A stretch of DNA of 64,000 nt from Amycolatopsis acididurans (GTDB lineage: Bacteria; Actinomycetota; Actinomycetes; Mycobacteriales; Pseudonocardiaceae): positions 372,001 to 436,000 of the forward strand of contig NZ_JAAXLS010000002.1 of assembly GCF_012328925.1 (NCBI RefSeq). The letters run 5' to 3'. Position numbers and translations under genes: made by a program. Under the pieces are notes generated by a model. The model saw nothing but the letters and a program-made list of their open reading frames with translations. It was not told the origin of the DNA and did no database searches. Below are positions 26,951 to 34,745 of this stretch, one piece after another (positions within the stretch are counted from its first letter, which is position 1; each line of letters starts with the position of its first letter).

Positions 26951-27789
26951 GACAGTGCCCCGACTGTGCTGACGTGGAGCAGGCGGCGGGTCTCGGCGGG
27001 CGACGCGGGGTGGCGGCCGTACTCGGCACACAGCCCGGCGGCGCGGGCCACGAGCTCGGCATTGGATGCGGCCAGGCGGCCCTTGTCGTAGTAGAGGTTG
27101 TCCTCGAGGCCGGTGCGGACGTGCCCGCCACGGGCGAGCGCCCACCGGTTCGCCGCGAGCTGGAAGCGGCCGGTCGCCATGCAACCCCACGTCGCGCCGG
27201 GGATGAGCTCGGCCACCTCGGCGGCGAAGAACTCGACGAGCGACTCCCGCGGTGGCAGGGCGTTCTTGATTCCCATCACCAGCTGTACGTGCGGCGCGGG
27301 TGCGAGCTGTTCGCGGTGCACCAGGTCCGCGGCCTTGTACAGCATCGCCAGGTCGAACACCTCGATCTCGGGACGGATGCCGAGCGCCACGAACCGGGGG
27401 GCGATGTCCTCGACCACGGCGGGCGGATTCTCGTAGATCTGGTTGGGGAAGTTCACCGAGCCGGTCGCGAACGAGGCCATCTCCGGCCGCAACTCCAGGC
27501 AGGCGAAACGCTCCTCGATCGACCGGCCGCGCGCGCCGGTGGAGAACTGCACCACCATCTCCGGGCACTCACGCTGAATGCCCGCCCGGACCGCTTCGTA
27601 ACGTTGCGGGTCCGAGCTGGGCCGTTCGTGCTCGTCACGCACGTGCACATGGCATACGGTCGCCCCGGCGCGGAACGCCTCGACCGCGGAGGCGACCTGC
27701 TGCTCGGGCGTCACGGGCACGGCCGCGTTGTCCTTCGTGGTCGGGACGGCGCCGGTGATGGCGACGGTGATGATCGCGGGCTCGCTCAT
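26947..27789 (-). CDS. Beta-keto acid cleavage enzyme (BKACE, DUF849 family)
   Basis: A 280-residue TIM-barrel enzyme with the DUF849 hallmarks ITVAITGAVPT near the N-terminus, the zinc-binding HVHVRD (about residue 48), FSTGARG, SFATGSVNFP and NLYYDKGRLA. Known members (Kce and relatives) convert a beta-keto acid plus acetyl-CoA into acetoacetate plus the CoA ester of the shortened acid. The start ATG 27789 overlaps the biotin carboxylase stop. Next to a carboxylase that could make a beta-keto acid, it would cleave that product; a sulfo-substituted substrate giving sulfoacetyl-CoA is the most interesting possibility here and is inference. Confidence 0.87.
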   Translation of the reverse strand: MSEPAIITVAITGAVPTTKDNAAVPVTPEQQVASAVEAFRAGATVCHVHVRDEHERPSSDPQRYEAVRAGIQRECPEMVVQFSTGARGRSIEERFACLELRPEMASFATGSVNFPNQIYENPPAVVEDIAPRFVALGIRPEIEVFDLAMLYKAADLVHREQLAPAPHVQLVMGIKNALPPRESLVEFFAAEVAELIPGATWGCMATGRFQLAANRWALARGGHVRTGLEDNLYYDKGRLAASNAELVARAAGLCAEYGRHPASPAETRRLLHVSTVGALS

Positions 27790-29120
27790 GTTCGCTCCGT
27801 CAGATAACTCGTGGTGTAGGTCCCGTCGGCCACCTCGGACTGCTCGAGCAGCCAGCGGTGCAACCCGACCGTGCTGGCCACACCGGCGACGTGGAACTCG
27901 TCCAGTGCACGCCGCGAACGGCGCAGCGCCTCGTCCCGGTCGGCGCCGTGCACGATCAGCTTCGCCAGGAGCGAGTCGTAGTGCGGCGGCACCGTTGCCC
28001 CCGCGAAGCTGTGGGTGTCCACGCGGACGCCCGGCCCGGCAGGGGGCTGGAAGGCCGACAGCGTGCCGGGGCTGGGCCGGAAGCCCTGCGTCCAGTCCTC
28101 GGCGTTGATGCGGAACTCGATCGCGTGCCCGCGCGCGGGCACGCGATCCAGCGTCAGTGGCTCGCCGGCGGCGATGCGTAGCTGCCAGGCGACCAGGTCC
28201 ACCCCGGTCAGCATCTCGGTGACCGGGTGCTCCACCTGGATGCGGGTGTTCATCTCGATGAAGAAGAACCGGGCGGAGTCGAGGTCGAGCAGGAATTCCA
28301 CGGTGCCCGCGCTGGCGTAGCCGACGGCGCGGGCGGCCCGGACCGCGGCCGCGCACAACTCCTCGCGCTGCCGGTCGTCGAGGGCGGGCGAGGGCGCCTC
28401 CTCGAGCAGCTTCTGGTGCCGTCGTTGCAGCGAGCAGTCGCGTTCGCCGAGCTGCCCGACCCGGCCGTGGTGATCGGCGAGCACCTGGACCTCCACGTGC
28501 CGCACGCGGGGCAGGTAGCGCTCGACGTAGACCCCGTCGTCGCCGAACGTGGCGCCGGCCTCCTGCCGCGACAGCGGGAAACTGCGCTCGAGTTCGGCGG
28601 CATCCTTGGCCACCCGCATGCCGCGGCCACCGCCGCCCGAGCGCGCCTTGAGCAGCACCGGGTATCCGGCGTCGGCGGCGAACCGCAGCGCCTCACCGAC
28701 GTCGGCGACCACGCCGTCCGATCCGGGCACCACCGGCACGTCGGCGCCCGCGACGACCTTGCGGGCGATCGCCTTGTCGCCCATCTGCTCGATCGCGCGT
28801 GCGGGCGGCCCGACGAACGTGAGACCGTGGTCGGCGACGCCGGCCGCGAACGAGGCGTCCTCCGACAGGAATCCGTAGCCGGGGTGGACCGCGTCGCAGC
28901 CGGTGGCCTCGGCCACCTGCAGCAGCAGATCGTGGCGCAGATAGCTGGCGGGCGCCGGGGGCGGCCCGATGCAGACCGCACGGTCGGCCAGCGTGGTGTG
29001 CCGGGCACCGCGATCGGCGGCCGAGTAAACGGCCACGGTCTCGATGCCGAGATCCCGTGCCGCGCGGATGATCCGCACCGCGATCTCGCCCCGGTTGGCG
29101 ACCAGCAACCGCCGGATCAC
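27786..29120 (-). CDS. Biotin carboxylase subunit
   Basis: A 444-residue AccC-type biotin carboxylase, normal length. RRLLVANRGEIAVRI starts the protein, followed by HPGYGFLSE, the ATP-grasp glycine loop SGGGGRGMRVA and the catalytic EMNTRIQVEHPVTEM. It carboxylates the biotin on the separate carrier protein using ATP and bicarbonate. The start GTG 29120 overlaps the carboxyltransferase stop (GTGA). The subunit split (BC, CT and BCCP on three genes) is like two-subunit pyruvate carboxylases and the acetyl-CoA carboxylases, but there is no AccA/AccD-type transferase here. Confidence 0.92.
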   Translation of the reverse strand: MIRRLLVANRGEIAVRIIRAARDLGIETVAVYSAADRGARHTTLADRAVCIGPPPAPASYLRHDLLLQVAEATGCDAVHPGYGFLSEDASFAAGVADHGLTFVGPPARAIEQMGDKAIARKVVAGADVPVVPGSDGVVADVGEALRFAADAGYPVLLKARSGGGGRGMRVAKDAAELERSFPLSRQEAGATFGDDGVYVERYLPRVRHVEVQVLADHHGRVGQLGERDCSLQRRHQKLLEEAPSPALDDRQREELCAAAVRAARAVGYASAGTVEFLLDLDSARFFFIEMNTRIQVEHPVTEMLTGVDLVAWQLRIAAGEPLTLDRVPARGHAIEFRINAEDWTQGFRPSPGTLSAFQPPAGPGVRVDTHSFAGATVPPHYDSLLAKLIVHGADRDEALRRSRRALDEFHVAGVASTVGLHRWLLEQSEVADGTYTTSYLTERT

Positions 29121-30610
29121 GGTCGCGCCCTGCGCGTGACGTGCAGCCGGAAGCCCGGCCTTTCGATGCCGATCCGGCTGAGGTCCTGGCGTTGGCCCAG
29201 CGCCCGCAGCAGCTCCTTGACCGGGCTCGTGGCAGAGGGCGGCAGCTCCGCCGGGAGCCGCCGGGAACGAGCCGCGCGCAACGGAGCAAGCTCGGTATCG
29301 CTGTAGAACGCGGCGAGCAGCAGATCGTCGTCGGAATCGAACGGACCCCGTTGCTCGCGCAGCGCCGGCAACGCCGGAGGGATGATCTCCCCGGCACGTC
29401 CGCCATAGAGCTGTGTGCCGGGCGGCGCCTCGTCGAGCACCCGGTCGACGATCTTGGGCAGGACCGTGCCCGCGATGCGCCCGTAGTGTCCGAGCACGTA
29501 CTTGCGGATCTCGTCCGGGATCGTCCGGTACCGCTCGCCCTGGGTGACGTTGAGCATTGCCTGGGTCACGACGAACTGGGCGAACGGGCTCACCATGATC
29601 GGGTATCCGAGATCGACGCGGACCTGTTCGGCCTCCTCGAGGATCGCGTCCTCGGCTTGGCTCATGTTCATCCGTGCCAGATCGGAGCGCAGGTTGGAGA
29701 TCATGCCGCCGGGCACCTGATGCCGGTAGAGCGCCGGGTCGTACCGGCGTGGCGCGCCGAGGGGAAAGCCGTGCCGGTACGCCACGCCGCGGAAGTAGTC
29801 GGCCATCTCGGCCAGGTCGTCGAGGCGCAGGTCGGTGCGGAACCCCTCCCGCGTGAGGTGTTGCACGCAGTACTCGGTGGGTGGCAGCGACGCGCCGCTG
29901 GCCAGCGGTCCCGACGCGGTATGGATGACGTCGACCCCGAGCGGGACCGCCTCGAGGTAGCACTGCTCGGCGAGCCCGGACAGGGAGTGCGAGTGCAGCT
30001 CCAGCGGCACGTCGCCCAGCACCGACTTCACCGCCGGGATGAGGGTGCGCACCCGGTCGGGTGTGAGCAGCCCGGAGGGATCCTTGAGGAACACCGAGTC
30101 GACGCCCTGTGCCACCAGTTCGCGCGCGATGCCTGTGTAGTACTCGTCGGTGTGCACCGGTGAGACCGTGTAGACGAGGCCTGCGCAGACATACAGCCCC
30201 TCGCGCCGGGCGGTCCGCACCGACAGTTCGAGGTTGCGGATGTCGTTGAGCGCGTCGTAGATGGTGACGCGCCGCATCCCGTTGGCCCGGATGCGTTGCA
30301 GCGCCAGCGCGACCACGTCGTCGGCGAAGAAGCGGAAGGTGAACAGGCTCTGCCCGCGCGTCATGATGTCGACCGGGGTGCGCCGGACGCGCTCGGCCAC
30401 GAGCCGCATCCGTTCCCACGGATCCTCGTGCAGGTAGCGGACGCACACGTCGAACACCGCGCCGCCCTCGAGGTTGATCCAGTCGAAACCCATCTCGTCC
30501 ATGCGTGACGCGAACGGCAGGATCATCGCGTTGGTCATCCGTGTCGCCCACAGTGACTGGTGACCGTCGCGGGTGGTGACGTCGACGAATCCGATGCGGC
30601 GGCCCGTCAT
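29117..30610 (-). CDS. Carboxyltransferase subunit, pyruvate carboxylase B / OadA type
   Basis: A 497-residue TIM-barrel carboxyltransferase. The barrel starts VDVTTRDGHQSLWATRM (metal Asp), FLKDPSGLL gives the carbamylated Lys and LHSHSLSG the two metal His, with DALNDIRNLE and SLPPTEY in between or after. A conserved helical region follows (LARMNMSQAED, RTIPDEIRKYVLGHYG), and a biotin domain is absent. Relatives move CO2 between biotin and pyruvate, oxaloacetate or 2-oxoglutarate, so the acceptor should be a small methyl ketone-like anion rather than an acyl-CoA. The start ATG 30610 overlaps the carrier gene stop. With sulfonate genes around it, a sulfo-ketone acceptor is a hypothesis; ordinary pyruvate carboxylation is the alternative. 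Confidence 0.87.
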   Translation of the reverse strand: MTGRRIGFVDVTTRDGHQSLWATRMTNAMILPFASRMDEMGFDWINLEGGAVFDVCVRYLHEDPWERMRLVAERVRRTPVDIMTRGQSLFTFRFFADDVVALALQRIRANGMRRVTIYDALNDIRNLELSVRTARREGLYVCAGLVYTVSPVHTDEYYTGIARELVAQGVDSVFLKDPSGLLTPDRVRTLIPAVKSVLGDVPLELHSHSLSGLAEQCYLEAVPLGVDVIHTASGPLASGASLPPTEYCVQHLTREGFRTDLRLDDLAEMADYFRGVAYRHGFPLGAPRRYDPALYRHQVPGGMISNLRSDLARMNMSQAEDAILEEAEQVRVDLGYPIMVSPFAQFVVTQAMLNVTQGERYRTIPDEIRKYVLGHYGRIAGTVLPKIVDRVLDEAPPGTQLYGGRAGEIIPPALPALREQRGPFDSDDDLLLAAFYSDTELAPLRAARSRRLPAELPPSATSPVKELLRALGQRQDLSRIGIERPGFRLHVTRRARP

Positions 30611-31089
30611 TGCCCGGCCTCCGCACCGGCCCCGGGGTCGAGCCACACCAGGGCCTGGCCGTACTCGACCAGAGTCGCGTCGTCGGCGTCGACGCGCACG
30701 ACCGTGCCCGCCGAATCGGCGGTCAGCTCGGTGAACAGTTTCATCACCTCGATCAGGCCGACCGCCTGCCCCGCCTCGACCCGATCGCCGATTTCGGCCA
30801 GCGGTGGCTCCTCCGGTGACCGCCGCCGGTAGAAGGTGCCGACCATGGGTGCGGTGACCGCGACCCACGAGCCGGAGGTGTCGTCCGCCGCCGGTGCCTC
30901 CGTGACGGCGCTCTCCGGAGCCGGGGGCGGCGCCTCGGCGACCGGTGGCGGTGGCGATACCGCGGGTTCGGCGCCATCGCGGCGCAAAGAGATCTTCAGG
31001 TCGCCGTGCTCGAGCTCGAACGTGTCGCAGTCGAGCCGCCCGATCAGGCCCACGATCTCACCGACCTCGCTGAAGGACAGCTCATTCAT
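30607..31089 (-). CDS. Biotin carboxyl carrier protein (AccB-like)
   Basis: A 160-residue carrier with an AccB-type layout: an N-terminal helical part (EVGEIVGLIGRLDCDTFEL), a Pro/Ala-rich swing linker (about residues 42-70) and a biotinyl domain whose EVMKLF places the biotinylated Lys at 117. It shuttles carboxybiotin between the biotin carboxylase and the transferase encoded downstream. ATG 31089 overlaps the end of the transporter gene by 8 bp, so it is translationally coupled to it. Confidence 0.92.
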   Translation of the reverse strand: MNELSFSEVGEIVGLIGRLDCDTFELEHGDLKISLRRDGAEPAVSPPPPVAEAPPPAPESAVTEAPAADDTSGSWVAVTAPMVGTFYRRRSPEEPPLAEIGDRVEAGQAVGLIEVMKLFTELTADSAGTVVRVDADDATLVEYGQALVWLDPGAGAEAGQ

Positions 31090-32581
31090 GCCGCGCTTCC
31101 TCCCTGGTGACCGTCTCGTGCTCCGGTCCCGGTCCGGCACGCCCGGCGAGCGGGGTGCCGAGCACCTCCATGTTCTGGCCTCGGGTCTCGTGCCCGAAGA
31201 ACACGATCGGAATGAGCAGCAGCACCATCGCGATCGCGCAGGCGGTGAACACCGACGGCGGGCCCCACCGGGCGAACAGGCCGGGCAGGAAGTAGATGAG
31301 CACGCCACCGGTGAGCGCGCGGGTGATCATCTCGGCGGTCGAGGTCCCGAGTCCGCGCAACCGGGTCGGGTACTGCTCCGCCGTGTAGATCTTGCACAGG
31401 GCGAAGCTGCCGAGCCCGAACCACGCGATCACGATTCCGGCGGCGATCACGCCGCTGGTCCCGATGAGGCTGCGGAAGGACAGGCCGACCATGCCGAGTG
31501 CGCCGAGCACGATGTAGGTCGCGAACACCGGCCGCCGGCCCCAGCGGTCGCCGCCGATGCCCTGGGCCAGCGTGCCGACACCGGAGATCAGCATCATGAT
31601 GGCGGTGTAGAGCAGGGCCTGGCTGCCTTTCACCCCGATCCCGCCCAGAATGGTGGGCGAGTAGGTGAGGAAGGTGTACCAGAGCACGAACGACGAGCAC
31701 ATGGTGCACCAGGCGACGACGCTGCGCCCGAGGTAGGGCGGTTTGAGGATGGTCCGGATCCGGACGTCACGTTTGCGGGTGGAGCGCAGCACCTCATACG
31801 CCTCGGCGTCGATGATGGTCTCGTCGTGCGGAAGGCCGGCCTCGCGTTCGAGTGTGCGCACCCAGGAGCGCACACGGTCGCGGTCGGCCTGACCGCCACC
31901 GGCCTCCGCACGCTTGAGCAGATACCGCGGCGTCTCCGGCAGCCATTTGATCAGGAATGGCACCAGGATGATGAATCCGCCGCCGATGAGCAGCGGCACG
32001 CGCCAGGCGAGGTTCCAGCCGAACGCCGACGTGGTCCAGAAGCCGGCGAGCGCGGGCAGCGTGTAGCCGGCGTTGAGCACGCCGTTCGTCCAGCCCATCA
32101 GGTGGCCCCGGCCGCGCTTGTTCACCATCTCGGACAGGATCGTGTACGGCAGGGGGAACACCGCTCCCTCACCGAAGCCCGCGATGACCCGCAGCACGAA
32201 CAGCGGCCAGAGGCTGGTCACGAGCGCCGAGGCCAGGGTGAACACCGAGAACACGGTCACCCCGGCGATCAGCACCCGCTTGCGGCCGAAGCGGTCGGCG
32301 AGTCGTCCGGCGGGAAAGATGCCGAGCACGAGCCCGATCGTGGCGGAGGCGCCGAGCAGGCCGGTGTCCGACGACGCCAGATGCCAGTGCGGTTTGAGCA
32401 CCAGCACGAGCGTGCTCACGATCCCGATGTCGAAGGATTCCACCAGCCACACCAGGGCCAGCAGCACGATCGCGATCACGACCGACCGCGTGACCGGGAG
32501 GCGATCGAATCTGGTCAGCAGGTTGGCGTCGGTACGAACCTGGTCGTACGAGTCTTCGTAAGCATGGGGCTGACTGTTCAT
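31082..32581 (-). CDS. MFS transporter (sugar porter/AAHS-like), first gene of the carboxylase-Soe operon
   Basis: A 499-residue 12-helix MFS transporter. Typical segments are VESFDIGIVSTLVLVL in helix 1, GRLADRFGRKRVLI, RVIAGFGEGAVFPLPYTILSEMV, LPETPRYLL and GGDRWGRRPVF. It is probably an importer for the compound processed by this operon. ATG 32581 follows GGAGG five bases upstream; a longer frame reaches 32614 but would overlap the operator. Its stop overlaps the biotin carrier start by 8 bp. Confidence 0.88.
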   Translation of the reverse strand: MNSQPHAYEDSYDQVRTDANLLTRFDRLPVTRSVVIAIVLLALVWLVESFDIGIVSTLVLVLKPHWHLASSDTGLLGASATIGLVLGIFPAGRLADRFGRKRVLIAGVTVFSVFTLASALVTSLWPLFVLRVIAGFGEGAVFPLPYTILSEMVNKRGRGHLMGWTNGVLNAGYTLPALAGFWTTSAFGWNLAWRVPLLIGGGFIILVPFLIKWLPETPRYLLKRAEAGGGQADRDRVRSWVRTLEREAGLPHDETIIDAEAYEVLRSTRKRDVRIRTILKPPYLGRSVVAWCTMCSSFVLWYTFLTYSPTILGGIGVKGSQALLYTAIMMLISGVGTLAQGIGGDRWGRRPVFATYIVLGALGMVGLSFRSLIGTSGVIAAGIVIAWFGLGSFALCKIYTAEQYPTRLRGLGTSTAEMITRALTGGVLIYFLPGLFARWGPPSVFTACAIAMVLLLIPIVFFGHETRGQNMEVLGTPLAGRAGPGPEHETVTREEARHE

Positions 32582-32608
32582 GGTGGCCTCCGACACTGGA
32601 TGCCGTGA

Positions 32609-32662
32609 TTCCATTTTATGGAACTATGTGTTAAGTTTGCTCGGCCAGCGGAGCACCGTCAA
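32609..32662 (-). promoter_or_regulatory. Promoter and perfect operator of the nine-gene operon
   Basis: On the minus strand a -35-like TTGACG (32657-32662) and a -10-like AAACTT (32633-32638) are 18 bp apart. Nine bases further downstream lies TTCCA-TTTTA-TGGAA (32609-32623), the only perfect copy in the window of the palindrome shared by this island. The operator is 27 bp upstream of the transporter start codon. A repressor bound there would block transcription, consistent with IclR-type control. Confidence 0.65.
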
Positions 32663-32689
32663 GCCGACGGTCCGTTGTCCTTTGTGGAC

Positions 32690-33574
32690 TCAGTGACGAT
32701 CTGGTTCGACGCCGTGCGAGCGCAGCGCCTCGCCGATCTGGCTCGGCAACTCGACCACGGTCGCACCGGCCGCGGTCAGCGAATCCACTTTGGACCGACC
32801 ACTGCCTCGTCCACCGCTGACGATCGCGCCGGCGTGGCCCATGCGCCGCTCCGGCGGCGCACTGCGACCGGCGATGAACGCGACCACCGGCTTGTCCATC
32901 GTGGCGATGTGGGCGGCCGCCTCCTCCTCCATCGAACCGCCGATCTCGCCGACGAGGACGACGGCATCGGTGCCCTCATGCCGGTCGAGTTCGCGCACCG
33001 CGTCGACAGCGGTGGTTCCCAGGATCGGGTCGCCGCCGATCCCGATGAACGCCGACTGGCCGTACCCGTCACGCACCAGGTTGAGCGACACGAGCGTGCC
33101 GAGACTGCCGCTGCGCGAGATGACCCCGATCGAACCCGGCCGGAAGATGTGGCCGGCGAAGCCCGGCATGATGCCCACCGAGGCGACACCGGGCACGACG
33201 AGCCCCGCCGTGTTGGGTCCGAGTACCTGTGCGCCGGCGTCGCGGGCGTCGGCGAGCACTCGCATGACGTCCTGGTAGGGCACGTGCTCGGTGAGGAGCA
33301 CGACCTTGCCGACGCCGGCCGCGAGCGCGTCGGCGGCGGCCGAGCGGACGCCCAGTGGCGGCACGAACATGACGCTGACGTCCACCGGATGGTGCCGCGT
33401 GGCTTCGCACACGGTGTCGTACACGGGTATCCCGTTGACGTCGGCCCCGCCCTTACCGGGGCTGGCGCCCGCGACGATGCGGGTGCCGCATTCGGCCATC
33501 TTGGCGGCCCAGAACGAACCCTGCCTGCCGGTCAGGCCCTGGACGACGACGTTGTCCTTCGCGGAGATCAGCAT
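32690..33574 (-). CDS. ADP-forming acyl-CoA ligase alpha subunit (SucD/SauD-like), probable sulfoacetate-CoA ligase
   Basis: A 294-residue homologue of succinyl-CoA ligase alpha. VVVQGLTGRQGSFWA binds CoA; GPNTAGLV and SRSGSLGTL follow, and the phosphohistidine is His247 in MGHAGAIVSGG. The start ATG 33574 shares one base with the beta-subunit stop. With the beta subunit and the acylating aldehyde dehydrogenase just upstream in the same operon it fits the SauCD type of sulfoacetate activation described in Bilophila, in which sulfoacetate, CoA and ATP give sulfoacetyl-CoA. A second housekeeping succinyl-CoA synthetase or a malate-CoA ligase is possible by family alone. Confidence 0.8.
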   Translation of the reverse strand: MLISAKDNVVVQGLTGRQGSFWAAKMAECGTRIVAGASPGKGGADVNGIPVYDTVCEATRHHPVDVSVMFVPPLGVRSAAADALAAGVGKVVLLTEHVPYQDVMRVLADARDAGAQVLGPNTAGLVVPGVASVGIMPGFAGHIFRPGSIGVISRSGSLGTLVSLNLVRDGYGQSAFIGIGGDPILGTTAVDAVRELDRHEGTDAVVLVGEIGGSMEEEAAAHIATMDKPVVAFIAGRSAPPERRMGHAGAIVSGGRGSGRSKVDSLTAAGATVVELPSQIGEALRSHGVEPDRH

Positions 33575-34740
33575 CAGCGCCGCACCGCCCTCGTGCCGTC
33601 CACCGCGGCGGCCGTCACCGCCGCGCGGACCGCGTCGTCCATCACGTCGAACGGCGCGACGCCGAGGCGTTCGTGTACCAGGCGGATGGCCTTGTCCTCG
33701 CCGGTGCCGTGGATCGAGAAGAAGATCGGGACCGAGGGTGCCAGCTCCTCGATCGCGGCCAGCACGCCTTCGGTCATCACGTCCGTGCGCGCGAAGGCAC
33801 CGCAGAAGTTCACCACGACGCTGCGCACGCGCGGGTTGTCGAGTACCAGGCGCAGCGCGGGCGTGGCCTTGGTGTAGGCGTCCCCGCCGATCTCCAGGAA
33901 GTTCGCCGGCCGACCACCGTAGTGCGTCACCGCGTCCAGCGTGGTCATCGTCAGACCGGCCCCGTTGGCGAGGACGCCCACCTCACCGTCCAGTTCCAGG
34001 TAGGCCAGGCCGAGAGCGCGTCCCCGGCGCTCCAGCTCGGTCCCCGTTTCGATACCGCCGCGCAGGATCTCCGCGAGCAGTTCGTGGTGCCTGCCCAGTC
34101 CGCCGGGGTCGAGCGAGATCTTGCTGTCCAGTGCGAGCACGTCGGACCCAGCGGTGACGGCGAGCGGATTGATCTCGACGAGCTCCGCGTCGAGGCCCCG
34201 GTACAGCCGGTACATCGCCAGCAGGGTGGCGACCACCTGCTTGCCGGCCCGCTCGGGCAGGCCGAGGCGATCCACCGCAGCGTGGGCTTGTGGCTCGGTC
34301 AGGCCGGCGCGGATGTCCACCGCGATCCGCGCGATCGAGTCCGGATCGCGAGCGCCGATCTCTTCGATGTCCATACCGCCGGAGGCCGACAGCAGCACGA
34401 GCGGTCCCTTCGTGGCGGGGTCGTTGAGCACGGCGGCGTAGAGCTCGGACCGGATGGCCACCCCCGTTTCCACCAGCAGACTGGTCACGGTCGCACCGCC
34501 GACCGTTCCGCCCAGCAGATCGTTCGCCTCCTGCCACGCGCCCCGAGGGTCGTCCGCGAACCGGATCCCGCCAGACTTCCCACGCTTGCCGGAGGGCACC
34601 TGGCTTTTCAGTGCGACCGGGCCGACGAGCGCGGCGGCGGCGTCACGCGCGCCGTCCGGAGTCGTGACCACCCGGCCGCGTGGAACCGGCACGCCCACCT
34701 CCGCGAGCAGCCGCTTTCCCTGGTATTCCAACAGTTTCAC
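33574..34740 (-). CDS. ADP-forming acyl-CoA ligase beta subunit (SucC/SauC-like), probable sulfoacetate-CoA ligase
   Basis: A homologue of succinyl-CoA ligase beta of about 388 residues: KLLEYQGKRLLAEVGVPVP starts the ATP-grasp part, KSQVPSGKRGKSGGI follows, ELVEINPLAV carries metal ligands, and GVLANGAGLTMTTLDAV with FLEIGGDA form the C-terminal ligase domain. GTG 34740 is well spaced from GGGCGG; GTG 34749, which overlaps the dehydrogenase stop (GTGA), is an alternative. It works as a complex with the alpha subunit. The order dehydrogenase, beta, alpha supports a dedicated sulfoacetate activation unit rather than the TCA cycle enzyme. Confidence 0.8.
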   Translation of the reverse strand: MKLLEYQGKRLLAEVGVPVPRGRVVTTPDGARDAAAALVGPVALKSQVPSGKRGKSGGIRFADDPRGAWQEANDLLGGTVGGATVTSLLVETGVAIRSELYAAVLNDPATKGPLVLLSASGGMDIEEIGARDPDSIARIAVDIRAGLTEPQAHAAVDRLGLPERAGKQVVATLLAMYRLYRGLDAELVEINPLAVTAGSDVLALDSKISLDPGGLGRHHELLAEILRGGIETGTELERRGRALGLAYLELDGEVGVLANGAGLTMTTLDAVTHYGGRPANFLEIGGDAYTKATPALRLVLDNPRVRSVVVNFCGAFARTDVMTEGVLAAIEELAPSVPIFFSIHGTGEDKAIRLVHERLGVAPFDVMDDAVRAAVTAAAVDGTRAVRR

Positions 34741-34745
34741 AGCTG

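Noticed and set aside
27786-31089. Reading the biotin enzyme as acetyl-CoA or propionyl-CoA carboxylase
   Set aside because: The transferase is of the PycB/OadA TIM-barrel type with metal His and carbamyl-Lys motifs, not the crotonase-fold acyl-CoA type.
32690-34740. Reading the SucCD-like pair as the TCA cycle succinyl-CoA synthetase
   Set aside because: It is in an operon behind an acylating aldehyde dehydrogenase under the island's shared operator, which fits a dedicated ligase better, although family alone does not exclude succinate.
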